Assembly: GCF_028680575.1 (NCBI RefSeq)
Contig: NZ_JAPCKI010000016.1
Span: 57,613 to 121,612, forward strand
Reading direction: 5' to 3'
Source: Acidovorax benzenivorans
GTDB taxonomy: Bacteria > Pseudomonadota > Gammaproteobacteria > Burkholderiales > Burkholderiaceae_C
Length of the DNA: 64,000 nt
The notes under the pieces are model-generated. The model was not told where the DNA came from. It saw nothing but the letters and a program-made list of their open reading frames with translations, and ran no database searches. Shown here piece by piece: positions 8,152-16,670 of this stretch. The translations under genes and the position numbers were made by a program. Numbering within the stretch: position 1 is the first letter of the stretch; each line of letters begins with the position of its first letter.

Positions 8152-9054
8152 ATGACCCAGGCAACGCCCCATCAGTCCTCCGTCTCGAATCCGCTGGATT
8201 CACTCGTCCCGCTGTTGTTTGTCGCGCTCTGGAGCACTGGTTTCATCGGTGCCAAGCTAGGCTTGCCGTATGTGGAACCGCTGACCTTTCTCGGGCTGCG
8301 GTTTGCCATCGTCACCGTGCTCATGCTGGCTGTGGTGGCGGTGGTGCGTGCGCCCTGGCCGTTGGCGGGCAGGGCCTGGGGCCACATCGCGGTGTCGGGC
8401 CTGCTGGTGCATGGTGTGTACCTGGGTGGGGTGTTCATGGCCATCGGGCATGGGCTGCCTTCGGGCATCACTGCGCTGGTTGTGGGCTTGCAGCCGCTGT
8501 TGACTGCACTGGTGGCGGGCGCTTTGCTGGGCGAAAAGGTGCGGCCTGCACAGTGGGTGGGGCTGGCGCTGGGGTTCAGCGGCGTAGCGCTGGTGGTGGC
8601 GGGCAAAGTCGCCACGGTCCCGGCGGGCGCACTGGTGGGCATGTTGCTGCCCGCCGTGGTGGCGCTGCTGGGCATCACTGCTGGCACGCTGTACCAGAAG
8701 CGCTTCTGCCCCTCGTTCGATCTGCGCACAGGCTCGGTGATCCAGTACCTGCCATGCGCCATCGCCATGGCAGTGCTGGCGTATGCCGCCGAATCCATGG
8801 CGATCACATGGACCGGCGAGTTCGTTTTTGCACTGGGCTGGCTGGTGCTGGTGTTGTCGCTGGGGGCGGTGAGCCTGCTGAATCTGCTCATCCGCCGAGG
8901 CGGCGCGGTGAACGTGGCCAGCCTGTTTTACCTGACCCCACCCACCACGGCGCTGATTGCCTGGGCCATGTTTGGCGAAACGCTGACCGGCTGGGCGCTG
9001 GTGGGGATGGCGCTGGCGGCTGTGGGTGTTTGGCTGGCGCGGCAGACCCGGTAG
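8152..9054 (+). CDS. EamA/DMT-family inner-membrane exporter
   Basis: A 300-residue protein with ten predicted membrane helices in two EamA repeats, opening with the family signature LFVALWSTGFIGAKLG and, in the second half, TPPTTALIAWAMFGETLTGWALVGMALAAVGVWLA. Members of the drug/metabolite transporter superfamily (RhaT/YdcZ/RarD type) export amino acids or other small metabolites; the substrate cannot be read from sequence. It is a single gene converging on the minus-strand aminotransferase, whose stop is 21 bases away. Confidence 0.9.
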   Translation: MTQATPHQSSVSNPLDSLVPLLFVALWSTGFIGAKLGLPYVEPLTFLGLRFAIVTVLMLAVVAVVRAPWPLAGRAWGHIAVSGLLVHGVYLGGVFMAIGHGLPSGITALVVGLQPLLTALVAGALLGEKVRPAQWVGLALGFSGVALVVAGKVATVPAGALVGMLLPAVVALLGITAGTLYQKRFCPSFDLRTGSVIQYLPCAIAMAVLAYAAESMAITWTGEFVFALGWLVLVLSLGAVSLLNLLIRRGGAVNVASLFYLTPPTTALIAWAMFGETLTGWALVGMALAAVGVWLARQTR

Positions 9055-9075
9055 GGCCTTCAAAGGCCCTGCGGA

Positions 9076-10242
9076 TCACAGCTTGCGCAGCCGCTCCAGC
9101 GCGGCGCGCAGCGTCTCGTCCTTCTTGGCAAAGCAGAACCGCACCACACGCTGGTCAAACCCGTCGCCATAAAACGCGGACAGCGGAATCGCCGCCACGC
9201 CCACCTCGCGGGTGAGCCACTGGCAAAAATCGGCCTCGTTCAAGTCGCTGATCGCCGAGATATCCACGCACTGGAAGTAGCTGCCCGTGCTGGGCAGCAG
9301 CTTGAAGCGTGAGCCTGCCAGCCCTTCGCGGAACAGGTCGCGCTTGGCCTGGTAAAACGCGGGCAGCTGGAGGTAGGGCGTGGGGTCTTGCAGGTAGGCG
9401 GCCAGGCCGTGCTGCATGGGCGTGTTGACGGTGAACACGTTGAACTGGTGCACCTTGCGGAACTCGGCCGTCAGGGCTGCGGGGGCCGCCACGGTGCCGA
9501 CCTTCCAGCCGGTGACGTGGAAGGTTTTGCCAAAGCTCGACACGATGAAGGCGCGTGCTGCCAAGCCCGGAAAGCGCGCGGCGCTCTGGTGCTCGGCGCC
9601 GTCGAACACCATGTGCTCGTACACCTCGTCGCTGATGAGCAAGATGTCGGTGGGCGCGAGCAGGTCTTCCAGCTGGCGCATTTCCTCGGCGGTCCAGATG
9701 GTGGCGCTGGGGTTGTGCGGACTGTTGATGAGGATGGCGCGGGTGCGCGGCGTGATGGCGGCGCTGATCTTGGCGAAGTCGGGGCGGAAGGTGCCGGGTG
9801 TGAGCGGCACGCGCACGGCCTTGCCGCCCGCCAACTCGATGTTGGGCACGTAGCTGTCGTAGCAGGGGTCGAGCACGATGACTTCGTCGCCCGGGTGCAC
9901 GATGGCCAGGATGGCGGTGATGATGGCCTGCGTGGCGCCTGCGGTGATGGTGATTTCGGTGTTGGGGTTGTAGGCGCGGCCGTGCAGCGCCTGGATCTTG
10001 TGGGCCACGGCCTCGCGCAGCGCGGGGATGCCGGGCATGGGCGGGTACTGGTTGTGGCCGGCCTGCATGGCGGCCGTGACGGCGTTCACCAGCTCGGGGG
10101 CGCATTCAAAGTCAGGAAAACCCTGGCCCAGGTTCACGGCTTTGTGTTCGGTGGCCAGGGCTGACATCACGGTGAAGATGGTGGTGCCGACATGGGGCAG
10201 CTTGCTGGGGAAGGCGGGGGTGCGGGCGATGGCTTGGGTCAT
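9076..10242 (-). CDS. PLP-dependent aminotransferase, methionine/aromatic type (YbdL-like)
   Basis: A 388-residue fold-type I class I/II aminotransferase. Visible signatures: NLGQGFPDFECAPEL near the N-terminus, QYPPMPGIPALREAVA, the SPHNPSA loop, ISDEVYEHMVFDG, and the PLP-lysine motif SSFGKTFHVTGWKVG. The pattern is typical of YbdL-like methionine aminotransferases, which make methionine from its 2-oxo acid (KMTB) in salvage, and of kynurenine aminotransferase relatives. It lies 63 bases downstream of cysB on the same strand, which fits sulfur amino acid metabolism, but the exact substrate is inferred. Confidence 0.88.
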   Translation of the reverse strand: MTQAIARTPAFPSKLPHVGTTIFTVMSALATEHKAVNLGQGFPDFECAPELVNAVTAAMQAGHNQYPPMPGIPALREAVAHKIQALHGRAYNPNTEITITAGATQAIITAILAIVHPGDEVIVLDPCYDSYVPNIELAGGKAVRVPLTPGTFRPDFAKISAAITPRTRAILINSPHNPSATIWTAEEMRQLEDLLAPTDILLISDEVYEHMVFDGAEHQSAARFPGLAARAFIVSSFGKTFHVTGWKVGTVAAPAALTAEFRKVHQFNVFTVNTPMQHGLAAYLQDPTPYLQLPAFYQAKRDLFREGLAGSRFKLLPSTGSYFQCVDISAISDLNEADFCQWLTREVGVAAIPLSAFYGDGFDQRVVRFCFAKKDETLRAALERLRKL

Positions 10243-10305
10243 GGCACAACGGCGTGAATGAAAGAATCTGGATTGGCTGGAAGAGGGGGGCTGCTCGGCG
10301 GCTGT

Positions 10306-11247
10306 TTACAGCTCGTAGTCGTTGACATGGCCCGTCATCGCGCGGGCAATCAACTCGCGGCTCAGGCGGTCGCTGAGCAGCTCCGCAAATTTGTAGACAA
10401 AGTTGCGCAGGTAGGCGCCGCGCTTGAAGGCCACGCGCGCCACGCTCTGGCCGAACAGGTGGCCCACAGGGCGTACGGCCAGGTCGCCCACCGGGTCGTC
10501 GCGCATGGCCATCTCGGCCACGATGCCAATGCCCAGGCCCAGGCGCACATAGGTCTTGATCACGTCGGAGTCGATGGCTTCGAGCACGATGCGGGGCGTG
10601 AGCTTGCGCGCTGCAAAGGCGTGGTCGATCTTGCCCCGGCCCGTGAAGGAGGGGTGGTAGGTGATCAGTGCCTCATGGGCTAGGTCGTCGAGGCCGATGC
10701 GCTCTTTTTGTGCCAGCGGATGGTCGTTGGGCACCACCAGCACGTGCTGCCACTCGTAGCAGGGCAGGGTGACCAGCTCAGGGTAGTCGGCCAGCGATTC
10801 GGTGGCCATGCCGATCTCGGCCACCTCGTCGATGATCATGCGCGCCACTTCGTGGGGTGTGGCCTGGTGAAGACTGATGTTGACCTTGGGATAGGCCTCG
10901 CGCAGGCGGGCCACGGGCACGGGCAGCACGTAGCGGGCCTGGGTGTGGGTTGTAGCGATGCTGAGGGTGCCGCTGTCTTGTGCGCTGAACTGCTCGCCAA
11001 TGCGCTTCAAGTTGCCCACCTCGCGCATGATGACTTCGATGCTTTTGAGCACGTGCTGGCCGGGCTCGGTGATGCGCTTGAGGCGTTTTCCGTGGCGGGC
11101 AAAGATGTCCACGCCCAGCTCTTCTTCTAGCTCGATGATGGCTTTGGACACCCCGGGCTGCGAGGTATGCAGGGCCTTGGCGGCCTCGGTCAGATTGAGG
11201 TTACGGCGTGCCGCCTCTTGCACGAAGCGGAATTGATGCAGATTCAT
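10306..11247 (-). CDS. cysB: LysR-type sulfur regulator CysB
   Basis: A 313-residue LysR protein whose N-terminus MNLHQFRFVQEAARRNLNLT is the hallmark of CysB/Cbl rather than other LysR families. An HTH (ALHTSQPGVSKAI) is followed by an effector domain with TTHTQARYVLP, the CysB sulfate/O-acetylserine-site signature, and ITYHPSFTGR. CysB activates sulfate-assimilation genes under sulfur limitation. The gene upstream encodes a sirohydrochlorin chelatase, whose siroheme is the cofactor of sulfite reductase, consistent with the role. Confidence 0.95.
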   Translation of the reverse strand: MNLHQFRFVQEAARRNLNLTEAAKALHTSQPGVSKAIIELEEELGVDIFARHGKRLKRITEPGQHVLKSIEVIMREVGNLKRIGEQFSAQDSGTLSIATTHTQARYVLPVPVARLREAYPKVNISLHQATPHEVARMIIDEVAEIGMATESLADYPELVTLPCYEWQHVLVVPNDHPLAQKERIGLDDLAHEALITYHPSFTGRGKIDHAFAARKLTPRIVLEAIDSDVIKTYVRLGLGIGIVAEMAMRDDPVGDLAVRPVGHLFGQSVARVAFKRGAYLRNFVYKFAELLSDRLSRELIARAMTGHVNDYEL

Positions 11248-11267
11248 ATCGAATATCGCCTAAAGAA

Positions 11268-11286
11268 TTGCATCATTATGCTGCAA
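11268..11286. promoter_or_regulatory. Imperfect inverted repeat upstream of cysB
   Basis: Arms TTGCA and TGCAA enclose GCAT/ATGC, 20 bases upstream of the cysB start in an AT-rich patch. It could be an autoregulatory LysR site or part of the promoter. No further support. Confidence 0.3.
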
Positions 11287-11319
11287 TCATCTAAGCGAAT
11301 GTGCCGACACGGAGAATTT

Positions 11320-11691
11320 TCAGGCTGATGGGCTTTCGCAGGCGATCTCCGCCATCAGCGCCGTCATTCGCGGGTCCTCACCAATAGAGGCCTGCACGTG
11401 GAACTGCACGCCAGGGTGGGCGGCGCGCAGCGCCTGCACCAACTGGGGCAGGTCTTCGCGGGCGTGCTTACCAGTGCCCACGAACATGGGCACCACCGTC
11501 ACGGTAGTAGCCCCTTCATCCACCAACTGGCGGACGGCATCCGGGAGAGTTGGCGTGCACAGCTCCAAATAAGCGCAGCTGACGCGGCGGTCGGGGTGCT
11601 GCGTGGCGATACGTGTCGCCACAGCCTCCATGGGCGCGCGCCACAGGGGGTCGCGGGAGCCGTGGGCAAACAGGACAATGGCTTTGTTCAT
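11320..11691 (-). CDS. Sirohydrochlorin chelatase (CbiX/SirB-like, short form)
   Basis: Starting at the ATG at 11691 the protein has 123 residues: MNKAIVLFAHGSRDPLW, with the chelatase metal-binding His in the FAHGSRDP motif, later VVPMFVGTGKHAREDLP. Short CbiX proteins insert Fe2+ or Co2+ into sirohydrochlorin. The open frame extends further upstream through lptG but the family start is clear. It lies 20 bases after lptG and 72 bases before cysB, a position that fits siroheme supply for sulfite reduction. Confidence 0.9.
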   Translation of the reverse strand: MNKAIVLFAHGSRDPLWRAPMEAVATRIATQHPDRRVSCAYLELCTPTLPDAVRQLVDEGATTVTVVPMFVGTGKHAREDLPQLVQALRAAHPGVQFHVQASIGEDPRMTALMAEIACESPSA

Positions 11692-11711
11692 GATCGGTAT
11701 CGGTGCAAGGC

Positions 11712-12821
11712 TCAGCGTCTGAGCACCAGCCAACCAAAAGCCGCGAGCGACAGCAAGGAGTAAATCAGTCCGGGAGCCGCCGCTGTCAGCCACGGCGACC
11801 AGTTCTGCAGGTTGCCCGCATAGCCAAAGACGTTGTTGAGCAGAAAGAAGCTGATGCCTGCCATCACGCCACCAAACACATAGCCCGCGATGCCACCCGA
11901 GCGGAAATGCAGGTAGGCAAAGGGCAGCGCCAGCACCACCATCACCAGGCAGCTCAAGGGGTAGAACACCTTGCGCCAGAACTCGATCTCGTACTTCTGG
12001 GCGGACTGTCCATTGGCATTCAGGTGCCGGATGAACTGGAAGAGGTCCAGCGTGGCCATGCGGTCTGGCTTGAGCAGGGATGCGGCCACCATGTCGGCGC
12101 TGATTTTGGTCGGCCATTGCAGGGAGGGGCTGTCCTGGTGCTCCACGCGGGCTTCGTTCTTGTCGCTCTGCTGTTCAAAGTGGCTGCGCTGCACCTTCTC
12201 CAGGGTCCACGATCCGTCCGAGCCAACCTGCCCTGACGCGGCCCGCGTCTGCGAAGCCAGGCGGCCCTTGTCGTCAAACTCGAAGATACGCACGTCGAGC
12301 ATGCCGCCATTGGGGGTGAGCGCGCGCACGTTGACGGCAAACGAGTGGTCTTCCTGCCGCTCTTTGAGCCACGCGCCCGTGGCGCCTGCCGTCAGCCGTC
12401 CCAGGTAGCGTACTTTGATGAGCTGGGCGGTGCGGTCGGTCAGGGGGGCTAGGTAATCCCCCACGGCAAAGGTCAGCAGTACAAAGACCCCGCCCAGCGT
12501 GAGCAGGGTGCGCAGCGCGCGCCATGGGCCCATGCCGCTGGTGCGCATGATGGTGAACTCCGAGCTTTGGGCCAGGCGCGCCATGACAAAGATGGTGCCG
12601 ATCAGTACGGTGATGGGCAGCAGTTCGTAGAGATGGCTGGGGATGCTGAGCACCACAAACAGCAGTGCATGCGAGAGCTGGTAGCCCTCGTCGCCCGCAC
12701 GGCCGACCCAGCGCAGTTCATCCACCAGGTCAAAGAAAAAGAACAAGGCCAGAAAGCCGATGGTGACAAAAGTGACAGCGCCCAGCGCCTCGCGGTGGAT
12801 CAGGCGGCGAATAGTTTTCAT
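11712..12821 (-). CDS. lptG: LPS export ABC transporter permease LptG
   Basis: A 369-residue permease from the ATG at 12821 (MKTIRRLIHREALGAV). LptG and LptF form the membrane part of the LptB2FG complex that extracts LPS from the inner membrane. Three helices at each end flank a beta-jellyroll periplasmic domain (about 95-270). The coupling-helix region SSEFTIMRTSGMGPWRALR and the C-terminal SGGIAGYVFGGVMAGISFFLLNNV region are typical. Its start overlaps the lptF stop by four bases (ATGA). Confidence 0.95.
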   Translation of the reverse strand: MKTIRRLIHREALGAVTFVTIGFLALFFFFDLVDELRWVGRAGDEGYQLSHALLFVVLSIPSHLYELLPITVLIGTIFVMARLAQSSEFTIMRTSGMGPWRALRTLLTLGGVFVLLTFAVGDYLAPLTDRTAQLIKVRYLGRLTAGATGAWLKERQEDHSFAVNVRALTPNGGMLDVRIFEFDDKGRLASQTRAASGQVGSDGSWTLEKVQRSHFEQQSDKNEARVEHQDSPSLQWPTKISADMVAASLLKPDRMATLDLFQFIRHLNANGQSAQKYEIEFWRKVFYPLSCLVMVVLALPFAYLHFRSGGIAGYVFGGVMAGISFFLLNNVFGYAGNLQNWSPWLTAAAPGLIYSLLSLAAFGWLVLRR

Positions 12822-13924
12822 GCGGACAGCCCTTCGGTGCGCAGGGACTGCCACAGGCGGCGCACCGTCCATTGGTTATGGCGCACAGCCAGCACCAGCA
12901 GCGAGGCCACCAGCATGCCGCCGTGCAGCAACACCATGAAGCTGATCAGGCCCAGTCGGTCAGCACCCACCCAGCTCTGGCCCAGGGTCATGAGGTTGTA
13001 GTAAACGATGAAGGCAAAGAGCGCAAACACCATGCTGGTGCTGCGCGCTGCGCGGGGGTTAACGCTGGCCACGGCCAAGCCGAGCAGCACAAAGTTGAGC
13101 GCGGCCAGTGCCAGGCCCAGCCGCCAGCCCAGCTCGGCACGGTAGGCCGGCAGCGGCCGCATCAAGAGGTCGTAGGTGGTGCGTGTCTTCACCGCCAGTT
13201 CTTCCGCTGCCCCCGGTGCTGCGCTGCCGATGCGGGTGCCGTACAGGCTGAACTCGCTGATCTTGACGCCGGGCTTGTCCCGCGAGGTCTCCAGGCGCTG
13301 ACCGTCGCTGAGCAGGGCCATGCGTTCACCTCCCTGGGTCTCCAGTCGGGCGCTGCGGGCGGAGGTGACGGATTCACGTTTGCCGTCGTTGGCTGCGATG
13401 AAGACGTTGTTGGCGGCCTGCGTGTCTGGGGTGTCCTTGTCGATGAAGAACACCCGGCTGCCGTTGGACGACTCCTGGAACTCGCCTGGTGCAATGCGGT
13501 CGATGTCGCTTCGCTGTTCGTAGCGGGTTTTGAGTTCCTGGATCTGGGAGTTGGCCCAGGGCCACACCAGCAGCGACAGCACGGCGATCACCACCATCAC
13601 CGGCCAGGCAAAGCGCAGCAGTGGCCGCACCAGGCTGATCAGGCCGCGCCCGCTGGCGAACCAGATCACCATTTCGCTGTCGCGGTACATGCGCGACAGC
13701 GTGCCGACCACCGCAATGAACAGGCTGAGGCTCAGGATGGTGGGCAACTGCCCCAATACGGTGAAGCCCATGACGAGCATCACGTCGGACGGGCTGACGC
13801 TGCCCTTGGAGGCCTGGCCCAGCGTGCGGATGAGCATCATGGTCATGACCACGGTCACCAGCACCACAAGGGTCGCGCCGAAGCTGCGCGCCAGCTCCTT
13901 GCGGATGGATGAATCGAATAACAT
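12818..13924 (-). CDS. lptF: LPS export ABC transporter permease LptF
   Basis: A 368-residue permease from the ATG at 13924 (MLFDSSIRKELARSFGATL). Family marks are MMLIRTLGQASKGSVSP, DSEMVIWFASGRGLISLVRP and the C-terminal RSTSMVFALFAFIVYYNLM. It pairs with LptG in LPS transport to the outer membrane. It is transcribed divergently from pepA, with only 23 bases between the two start codons, an arrangement also known from E. coli (pepA versus yjgP/lptF), so the two promoters must overlap the coding starts. Confidence 0.95.
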   Translation of the reverse strand: MLFDSSIRKELARSFGATLVVLVTVVMTMMLIRTLGQASKGSVSPSDVMLVMGFTVLGQLPTILSLSLFIAVVGTLSRMYRDSEMVIWFASGRGLISLVRPLLRFAWPVMVVIAVLSLLVWPWANSQIQELKTRYEQRSDIDRIAPGEFQESSNGSRVFFIDKDTPDTQAANNVFIAANDGKRESVTSARSARLETQGGERMALLSDGQRLETSRDKPGVKISEFSLYGTRIGSAAPGAAEELAVKTRTTYDLLMRPLPAYRAELGWRLGLALAALNFVLLGLAVASVNPRAARSTSMVFALFAFIVYYNLMTLGQSWVGADRLGLISFMVLLHGGMLVASLLVLAVRHNQWTVRRLWQSLRTEGLSA

Positions 13925-13947
13925 TGGCTGGAAGGAAAACACCAATT

Positions 13948-15504
13948 ATGAACTTTGATCTCAAGACCCTTGAACTTGCTGCGGCAGCTTCGGAGAAATG
14001 CGACCTGCTGATCGTCCTGCTTCCAGAGGGCTTCAAGCCCGGCAAGGACGCGCTTTCTGCCCTGGCGGCCTTGGCACTCAAGAACGGAGATCTGACCACC
14101 AAGGCGGGCAAACACCTGCAGCTGTACCAGGTGCCTGCCGTTGCAGCCCGCCGCGTGGTGCTGGTGGGGTTGGGCGATGGATCGGCGCGCGCAACGCGCC
14201 AGGCGCTGCAGGCACTGGGTGGTGCCATCAAGGCGCCCCAGACCAAGCGCGTGGTGCTGTGTTTTGCCGGCGCAGCCCCGGCGGTGTCTGTCAGCGCTGC
14301 TGTGCAGGCGGTGGCAGACGTGAGCTATGTCTACACCACCACCAAGACCAAGGTGGAGGCACGCAGCTTGAGTCGCTGTGTGGTGGGTGTGCCGGATGCT
14401 GCCGGTGCGCGTGACGGGTTTGACAGCGGGGTCGCCCTGGTCGCTGGTGTGGAGTTTGCGAGGGAGTGGGGCAACCGCCCGGCCAACCACGCCACCCCCA
14501 GCCTGCTGGCGGATGCGGCCAAAACCCTGGCCAAGCTGCCACGCATCCAGTGCAAGGTCCATGGCCCGGCAGAGGTGGCGCGTCTGGGCATGGGCGCCTT
14601 CATGGCGGTGGCAAAGGGCTCTGAAGAGCCACTGCGTTTTATCGAGCTGCGCTACAACGGCGCTGCCAAGGACCAGGCACCCATCGTGTTGGTGGGCAAG
14701 GGCATCACCTTTGACACCGGCGGCATCTCGATCAAGCCTGCGCCCGAGATGGATGAGATGAAGTTTGACATGTGCGGAGCTGCCAGCGTGTTGGGTACCT
14801 TCCGCGCGTTGGGCGAACTGCAGCCTGCCATCAATGTGGTGGGCTTGATCCCAGCCTGCGAAAATATGCCGGACGGGCGTGCCGTCAAGCCGGGTGATGT
14901 CGTCACCAGCATGAGTGGCCAGACCATCGAGATCTTGAACACTGATGCTGAGGGGCGCCTGGTGTTGTGCGATGCGTTGACCTATGCCGCACGATTTAAG
15001 CCGGCAGCAGTGGTGGATATTGCGACGCTGACCGGCGCCTGCGTGATCGCTTTGGGTGGCGTGCGCAGCGGTCTGTTTGCCAACAACGACGGTCTGGCGG
15101 AGTCCTTGCAGGCAGCTGGTGAGGCTGCGCAAGACCTCTGCTGGCGCATGCCGCTGGATGATGACTATGCCGACGGCCTCAAGAGCAACTTTGCGGATAT
15201 GGGCAACGTGGCGGGCCGTGCGGGTGGCTCCATCACCGCTGCCAAGTTCTTGCAAAAGTTCGTCGGCGACATGCCCTGGGCTCACCTGGACATCGCGGGC
15301 ACTGCCTGGAAGGGAGGCGCGGCCAAGGGTTCCACAGGACGCCCGGTCGCCCTGTTGGTGCACTATGTGCTGGAGCAGTCCACGTCGCAGGTCCGTCAGG
15401 CCAAGGCACCCAAGTCCACATCGCGCCCCGCGACCAAGACGGCCGCTGTGGGGGCTGCTGGCAAGCCCGCCGCCAAACGGTCCTCCGGCTCCAAGACTGC
15501 GTGA
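13948..15504 (+). CDS. pepA: Leucyl aminopeptidase PepA (M17)
   Basis: A 518-residue M17 metallo-aminopeptidase from the ATG at 13948 (MNFDLKTLELAAAASEKCDL); GAAGGA lies about 12 bases upstream. The catalytic domain shows VLVGKGITFDTGGISIKP and the M17 signature NTDAEGRLVLCDAL, which bind two metal ions. It removes N-terminal residues from peptides in the cytoplasm; in E. coli PepA also binds DNA. Unusually, the last 35-40 residues form a Lys/Ala/Ser-rich basic tail (SGSKTA end) beyond the normal family end. It is followed 7 bases later by holC. Confidence 0.96.
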   Translation: MNFDLKTLELAAAASEKCDLLIVLLPEGFKPGKDALSALAALALKNGDLTTKAGKHLQLYQVPAVAARRVVLVGLGDGSARATRQALQALGGAIKAPQTKRVVLCFAGAAPAVSVSAAVQAVADVSYVYTTTKTKVEARSLSRCVVGVPDAAGARDGFDSGVALVAGVEFAREWGNRPANHATPSLLADAAKTLAKLPRIQCKVHGPAEVARLGMGAFMAVAKGSEEPLRFIELRYNGAAKDQAPIVLVGKGITFDTGGISIKPAPEMDEMKFDMCGAASVLGTFRALGELQPAINVVGLIPACENMPDGRAVKPGDVVTSMSGQTIEILNTDAEGRLVLCDALTYAARFKPAAVVDIATLTGACVIALGGVRSGLFANNDGLAESLQAAGEAAQDLCWRMPLDDDYADGLKSNFADMGNVAGRAGGSITAAKFLQKFVGDMPWAHLDIAGTAWKGGAAKGSTGRPVALLVHYVLEQSTSQVRQAKAPKSTSRPATKTAAVGAAGKPAAKRSSGSKTA

Positions 15505-15511
15505 CAGTGCC

Positions 15512-15946
15512 ATGACTGAGGTGGCCTTTCACTTCAACGCTCCAGACAAGCTGGCCTATGCGTGCCGCTTTGCACGCAAGGTGCAGCGCAGCGGGGCTCG
15601 CCTGGTCATTGCGGCGCCTGCGGATGCGCTTCAGGCGCTTGACCGCATGCTGTGGCTGATGGCCCCTCAGGATTTTGTAGCCCACTGCCACGCCGATGCT
15701 GACGAGGAGTTGGTTCAGGCTTCGCTGGTGTTGCTGGCGCAGGACGCACGCCTGGCGCCGCACCATGAAGTCCTGTTGAACCTCAATGCGGAAGTCCCTG
15801 AAGGTTTTGGCCGGTTTGACCGCCTGGTGGAGGTGGTGAGCGCTCAGGACGAAACCGACCGGGCCCAGGCGCGTGTGCGATGGCGCCACTACGCCTCCCG
15901 GGGCTACGCCATTACCCGCCATGATCTGGTGTTGAAAGCGGGCTGA
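15512..15946 (+). CDS. holC: DNA polymerase III subunit chi (HolC)
   Basis: A 144-residue protein from the ATG at 15512 (MTEVAFHFNAPDKLAYACRF), the usual HolC size. Chi binds single-strand-binding protein and bridges it to the clamp loader at the replication fork. Recognisable elements are FARKVQRSGARLVI, LWLMAPQDFVAHC and the C-terminal RWRHYASRGYAITRHDL. The gene follows pepA as in many proteobacteria, and its TGA overlaps the ATG of the next gene (TGATG). Confidence 0.92.
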   Translation: MTEVAFHFNAPDKLAYACRFARKVQRSGARLVIAAPADALQALDRMLWLMAPQDFVAHCHADADEELVQASLVLLAQDARLAPHHEVLLNLNAEVPEGFGRFDRLVEVVSAQDETDRAQARVRWRHYASRGYAITRHDLVLKAG

Positions 15947-16539
15947 TGGCGCTGCCACCCAAGACCCCGCCGCGTTTTGTGCCGACGCTCACCGAAGTGG
16001 TGCAGGTGCCCGATGTCGCGCCCCTCGCGTCGGGTGCTTCGAATCCGGCGGCACGCACTACGGTTTTGTCGCCGTCGCAGTCTGCGATCCTGGCGAAGGC
16101 AGCAGCGCCCGCTCTGCGACCAAGTGCGGCGGCTCAGGTCGCCGCGTCTGCTACACCTGCGCGTCCTGTGGCGCCTCCTCTGGCTGCACCACAGCCTGTG
16201 GTTTCTCCTCCTGTATCGCGCGCTCCGGCTTCACCTGTCCCGCAACGCCCGGCAATGTCCGCTGCAACCTCTACAAGACCAACACCGGTAGCTGTACCTG
16301 GCGCGGCCCGTGTCCTGCCCGATGGGATGGAGGAATACGTGGTACACCGCGTCATGCAGCGCGTGGATGTGGTACTGGATCAGCGCCTGCGCGAGGCAAT
16401 CGCCACAGTGGTGCAGGAGCAGACGCGGTCAGTGCTTCCACGTCTGCGCGAAGAGATCGAATCGGTGGTACGGCATGCTGTGTACGAGGCGGTGGCGGAC
16501 GAGTTGGCCAGTGGCGCGCCCCCTGTGCCCAAGGGATGA
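15946..16539 (+). CDS. Proline/alanine-rich protein coupled to holC (DUF2486-like?)
   Basis: A 197-residue protein of unknown function. Residues 1-120 are low-complexity, Ala/Pro/Val/Ser-rich and probably disordered. Residues 125-190 form an amphipathic helical region (YVVHRVMQRVDVVLDQRL, then VLPRLREEIESVVRHAVYEAV) that could dimerise. Start and stop overlap with holC by one base, so translation is coupled and a link with chi or the clamp loader is conceivable. Proteins at this position in related genomes are sometimes filed as DUF2486; I cannot confirm this from sequence alone. Confidence 0.75.
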   Translation: MALPPKTPPRFVPTLTEVVQVPDVAPLASGASNPAARTTVLSPSQSAILAKAAAPALRPSAAAQVAASATPARPVAPPLAAPQPVVSPPVSRAPASPVPQRPAMSAATSTRPTPVAVPGAARVLPDGMEEYVVHRVMQRVDVVLDQRLREAIATVVQEQTRSVLPRLREEIESVVRHAVYEAVADELASGAPPVPKG

Positions 16540-16670
16540 CAGGGTATTCCCCTGTGGTTTCTCTCGCGTTTAATCGTGTTCCCTAATGATCTGGCCCGTA
16601 AATTGCGATATGTTCGCCTGCGTTGAGACACAAGAAGATTCTCAGCGTTTATCTTTACTGGAGATTTGAT

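Noticed and set aside
7827..9215. 462-codon ORF overlapping the EamA gene
   Set aside because: Different frame from a clear ten-helix transporter; Gly/Arg/Cys-rich with no hydrophobic pattern.
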